From positions 42,501 to 106,500 of the forward strand of contig NC_135221.1 in assembly GCF_052324685.1 (NCBI RefSeq): 64,000 bases of DNA, given 5' to 3'. Within the stretch, counting starts at the first letter, position 1, and every line of letters starts with the position of its first letter. This document shows, one piece after another, positions 45,647-64,000 of the stretch. Under the pieces are notes generated by a model. The model did no database searches, was not told the DNA's origin, and was given only the letters and a program-made list of their open reading frames with translations. The position numbers were made by a program, and so were the translations under genes. The stretch is from Brachyhypopomus gauderio. Its lineage: Eukaryota; Chordata; Actinopteri; Gymnotiformes; Hypopomidae.

Positions 45647-47590
45647 GTATGTTGCGTGTGTGTGTGTGAGTGTGTATGTGTGTGTGTGTGTGTGTGTATA
45701 ACACACAGATGGAGGTGCGTCGACTGGAGCGGTCGCGATGGTGGCATCAACCTGCTACTGATGTGAGCTCAAGTCTGGATGTTCCGCCCTTTATCTGTAC
45801 ATATTGGTACCTGGCGCCCGTTATAAATACTCGGTGTCGGTGTGATTTGTGCCACGTTTGCACCCGGGTGGTTTTTGGGGTGTTTTTGGAGATGGTGGGG
45901 GCAGTATTGCAGGTCCATTCAGCGATGGCTGCGTGTCTGGTTCTCAGCATCCTCTCTCCTCCTGGGTGGGGTAGACCCTCCATCTCCAATACTCACACAT
46001 ATCTACCACGACAGATACTATTTTTTCTTGCACTGGCTACATTTCGTTTGCCAGACTGCGTTTGTTTTCACTGGGTTAAGAGAAGCACTTGTGCACAATG
46101 ACCTTCTTGTATTTCTGTGGGTTTCCATGTCAGATAACGGAGGTCCCGCTGGTCTGTCTGTTATATCTTCATAACTAGCAAACGGTATTTTTTCTCTAAC
46201 CTTAAAGGTTTTGGGTGGGAGGTCTTGCCGGGTAAAGTGTGATGTGGCTGGGGTATTTGTGCGGTTCGGTGGGGTTCGTGTTTGTAGATGGTTCCGTGTG
46301 GGAGTGTTGTCTCCCTCGGGTCCTAGTGCCGAGAGAGCCGCACCTGTGCACGCGGGCTGTGGGGGCCCAGGGGTGATGGAGTCAGGTGACACATTAAAAA
46401 TGACTTCGTTTTTACAGGTGAAGGATCTCAGAAGAATGTTTTGTTGTGGGTTGAGCGTATGGTGGTTTTTGGTAACCTAATATGGCCTATGAATGATCAG
46501 GTCGTTTGAGACCAGATGAGGCATGTTGTTGTGTTTCTGTGCTCTCAGTGTGAAGACCTCACACATATCATCTTCCACTGCTTCAATAACCCTGGTGATA
46601 AACCGTTCTATGGGCACATAATAGGAATAAGGAGCTTCTTAGTCACTGGTATGGGACTGTCCAACGCAGCCACCTTGTTGAGACGGTAAACTCCAAATCC
46701 AGTCAAATTATCCTGTGTTATTTTGACCAAATATTTTTTCATTTGTTGAGTCCCATGATTGCTGTGATTCATCAGAAGCCCTACAGAAGGTTAATCTGGA
46801 ACGTGTGCTTCATGGGGCTCAGACACACGAACAAAAACATTTATGACTTATCATTTGTGCATTGGAGCCTTCTGCCATATCCAAGTTGCAAAGGTCAATA
46901 TAGATTTACAAATGAGATTTACAAATTATAGATTTGAGGCTGGTGTGGGTGGGGCCTTTGAGGTGCTTGAGGCTTGTGTGGGTGGAGCCTTTGAGGTGCT
47001 TAGCCTGGTGTGGGCGGGGCCTTTGAGGTGGTGGTGTGTTGCTCCTGGCCGAGTGGCCTGAATCTCTTGCTACACTTTCAGGGTTGGATGCTTCCTGCTG
47101 TCCTGATCCCCCTCTAGTCTTCTGCTAGCCAAGCTAGATATGACGTCCAAACGGTGAACCCAGCCATGAAGAGATAGAGAGGATAGTTCATCTTCTCCCA
47201 TTACAAACCCCCTATGATTAGTGATTAGTGTAACACATGAAGATTCACTATGAATTCCTCATGATCTGATTTCCATTTAGAATACAAAGATATTTGTTGA
47301 TTTTTTTTTCTCAAATGATACTACAATGTACTATGACGTGGTTTTTCTCAGATATATATAAAACCAAACAAATTGTACATCTTTGATATGTAGTATGTTC
47401 ATTAAACGCTGCATTAACATCCTAGATCATTAATTATTGGCCACAAGTGTGGAAAATATTTTGATAAACATTCAGTGGTTTTTTTATATGGATTGATAGA
47501 ATCACATGGTAGCCTATAGAATCACATCTAGGAGAATCTAGGTTTCGTTATGTCCTGCACCTGATTGATGGTTAGGCTAACGACATGTGC

Positions 47591-48056
47591 AGTGGCTCCC
47601 AGGCCTGGGGGGATGTGTTCAGGTCAGTGTTTCCTAGGCCTGGGGGGGATGTGTTCAGGTCAGTAGCTCCCAGGTCTGGGGGGGGATGTGTTCAGGTCAG
47701 TGTTTCCCAGGCCTGGGGGGATGTGTTCAGGTCAGTGTTTCCCAGGCCTGGTGGAGGATGTGTTCAGGTCAGTGTTTCCCAGGCCTGGGGAGGGGGGGTG
47801 TGTTCAGGTCAGTAGCTCCCAGGTCTGGGGGGGGGGATGTGTTCAGGTCAGTGTTTCCCAGGCCTGGGGGGGGGGTGTGTTCAGGCCAGTAGCTCCCAGG
47901 TCTGGGGGGGGGGGGGGGATGTGTTCAGGTCAGTAGCTCCCAGGTCTGGGGGGAGGATGTGTTCAGGTCAGTAGCTCCCAGGTCTGGGGGGGGGGGGGGG
48001 GGGATGTGTTCAGGTCAGTGTTTCCCAGGCCTGGGGGAGGATGTGTTCAGGTCAGT
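47591..48056. repeat. About 33-bp minisatellite with G-runs
   Basis: About fourteen copies of atgtgttcaggtcagt followed by gtttcccaggcctgggg or agctcccaggtctgggg. G-runs range from 4 to about 18. Confidence 0.93.
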
Positions 48057-48917
48057 GGTGGACTGTCTTTGTCAGGCTCACATAATACAGGAATGTGGGT
48101 TGAATCGTGCTTCAGTTCTTTGTGCTGACAAACTGCTGGTGTGGGAATGTTGACATTGGACACATGGTCACTGGACCGGGCTCGTCTTTGTCCTTCTGTG
48201 TTTGTATATCTGTGTGTCTCTTGCTCGTTGTGTGTGTCTGTGTTAACAACATGGCGCTCTCTCTACCTTCAGCTCAGACGTTTGTGATGTATTTGACATG
48301 CGGCCAAATGTCCTTCCTTGAATTCCAATGAAGTTGCACATGAAGCGGCCAGTGTGCTCTACTAAAGCAGGGTCAGAAGGACGGTTCTTTACCTTATTCT
48401 TTATTCAAGCAAGTATGCTAACGAGCCTTTTTCAGAAGAATCCACAGGCCTGTATGTCAATACTCCTCCTGAGTCTGAGAAGAACACTGAGATGTGAATG
48501 GGATGTTGCTGTAGGACAGTCTGATTTACTATTGGGAGTGTGTGGGACTGTCTCAGACATCTGCCGTCTGTACGCTCGTCTTTGTGAGGTACACTGAGTC
48601 AGGAAACTACACCTTCTCTGCAGCTGCAAGAAAAAGTTAACACTGCACCACCACACCCTGACACTTACGGTTTTTGGTTAGTCAAGACCATTTGTTTGCA
48701 ATTTTAGTTGGTTTTATAGACCTGGTTATGAACCTGAATTCCCTGCTGCTCAGTATCTCAAATATATCAGTATCTCACCATCACAGCCATGGTGACATCC
48801 AGTAAGCATTCAGCCTCAATCTGGATCTTGTTTTAATTCATTCATCTTGTTTCAATTATTCACATAGCTGTATTTGCATTGCTGTTGGCTATTCACTTTT
48901 TATTTCTTTTGGGGTTA

Positions 48918-49127
48918 GGAAGAGTGCACAGGGTGAGCAGCGTTTTGAGGAGTGTGCGGGGTGAGCAGGGTTTGGAAGAGTGTGCGGGGTGAGCAGGGTT
49001 TTGAGGAGTGTGTGGGTTGAGCAGGGTTTTGAGGAGTGTGTGGGGTGAGCAGGGTTTTGAGGAGTGTGTGGGGGTGAGCAGGGTTTTGAGGAGTGTGTGG
49101 GGGTGAGCAGGGTTTGGAAGAGTGTGC
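48918..49127. repeat. About 28-bp minisatellite (gagcagggttttgaggagtg)
   Basis: Eight copies of gagcagggttttgaggagtg plus tgtggggt, with ggaagagtgtgc variants. Confidence 0.9.
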
Positions 49128-49890
49128 AAGTGTTGCTATGTTGCCATACTGTGTCACAACACTACTGTGTCTTTGGTGTTGTGATCCTCGCCACACACAC
49201 TTTGTACTTTAAGTTCCTTATTTATTTCCTGTTTTGTCGATAGGTGAGTTATTGTTTCTTCGTGCTGCACTTCCACTGAATCATTTCAGTTACTCGGTTC
49301 ATCTTTTTCTTGCAGAATGCCAACTGCTATCTTTGTATTAGACGCCAAACAGATTGTCTACACAGTGAGTAGAGGTTTCAAGTGTTGATATCAGACGCCT
49401 CTCAGCTACATGGAAATGCTTTTTGTGCCATTTGCTCCTGTGCTATTTGGATAAACAGTGTGTTTCCTCCTGATTTTCTACGCCTCAGATGGCTGAAAGT
49501 ATCAGTAATGTAGCGATGGTTCTCCATCCAGCAGCGTGAAACCTGTGTCAAACCACCGAAGCACAGCGTTCTGCCAGCTGTCTGCCACCACTGTGCCTCT
49601 TAACTGGAGAAAACGAGCTTATGTAAACGCTTTAATGCAAAAGTTAAAGGTCATGACCTTTTCTGTTGAAATTACAGCCAAAAAAAGCCCTGCGTTTTGC
49701 TTCCCACTTCCGTGTGAAGACGTGCGTCTGACGCCCCTGTCGCCTCAGACACGCGTGTGGACGCATCTCTCCAGGCTTTGATCTCTAGTGTAACCCACGG
49801 CGTCGGTGTGACGTTTCCATGGTGAAGCCACGTTTCGCGTGACCGTTAGCCTGCGTCTCTGCGTTTCAGCCTGGGCTGTTCTGTGAGTGA

Positions 49891-64000
<14,110 letters not shown>

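Larger units (their letters stand above)
45647..49869 (+). other. cyfip2: Probable cyfip2 intron 1
   Basis: Runs from the gtatgt donor to the acceptor gtttcag before 49870. No recognised exon. Two minisatellites (47.59-48.06 and 48.92-49.13 kb) lie in it. A degenerate coding-like stretch near 46.0-46.5 kb may be old transposon sequence but could not be assigned. Confidence 0.45.

Noticed and set aside
46018-46480. Possible gene or retrotransposon ORF on either strand near 46.0-46.5 kb
   Set aside because: The readings resemble no family I can name and show no splice or start support; treated as intron 1 sequence.

Overview
This is vertebrate nuclear DNA, almost certainly from a ray-finned (teleost) fish. 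The genes are split by GT-AG introns. Their proteins match vertebrate families: an AMPA receptor subunit, a LON/RING protein, Mediator subunit 7, a TEC-family T-cell kinase and CYFIP2. The window also holds two copies of a tRNA-derived SINE and fragments of hAT transposons. The species cannot be named from the sequence. The order gria1 - med7 - itk - cyfip2 matches the human 5q33 block; a LONRF gene between gria1 and med7 is the exception.

Layout. 1-976: end of a gria1 gene on the plus strand (last coding exon 812-976), followed by a probable long 3' UTR to about 3.26 kb. 3.3-18.8 kb: no gene seen; it is dominated by (TG)n/(GA)n blocks and three large minisatellites (10.94-11.19, 11.29-12.82 and 13.31-14.84 kb). 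19.0-28.3 kb, minus strand: a 12-exon LONRF-family gene (559 codons, every junction phase-consistent), with a 974-bp non-autonomous hAT element in one intron. 29.97-30.72 kb, minus: med7 in one coding exon, with a probable 5' UTR exon near 31.6 kb. 32.3-44.3 kb, plus: itk, complete in 17 coding exons (629 codons), head-to-head with med7. 45.5-63.1 kb, plus: cyfip2, with a probable non-coding exon at 45.5-45.65 kb and 23 coding exons (codons 1-1012). The remaining C-terminal part lies beyond the window.

Functions. gria1 encodes a synaptic glutamate receptor. med7 belongs to the Mediator middle module. itk acts downstream of the T-cell receptor. CYFIP2 is the Rac-binding subunit of the WAVE complex. 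LONRF proteins are RING-type proteins with TPR and LON substrate-binding domains.

The most striking feature is not a gene. About a quarter of the window is tandem repeat, and in lonrf, itk and cyfip2 many arrays begin or end within a few bases of a splice site. Several units carry a copy of the authentic donor or acceptor. Other points of note are a genomic Glu at the CYFIP2 site that is edited Lys-to-Glu in mammals, a Thr gatekeeper and a degenerate SH3 in ITK, and a 34-nt micro-exon in lonrf.
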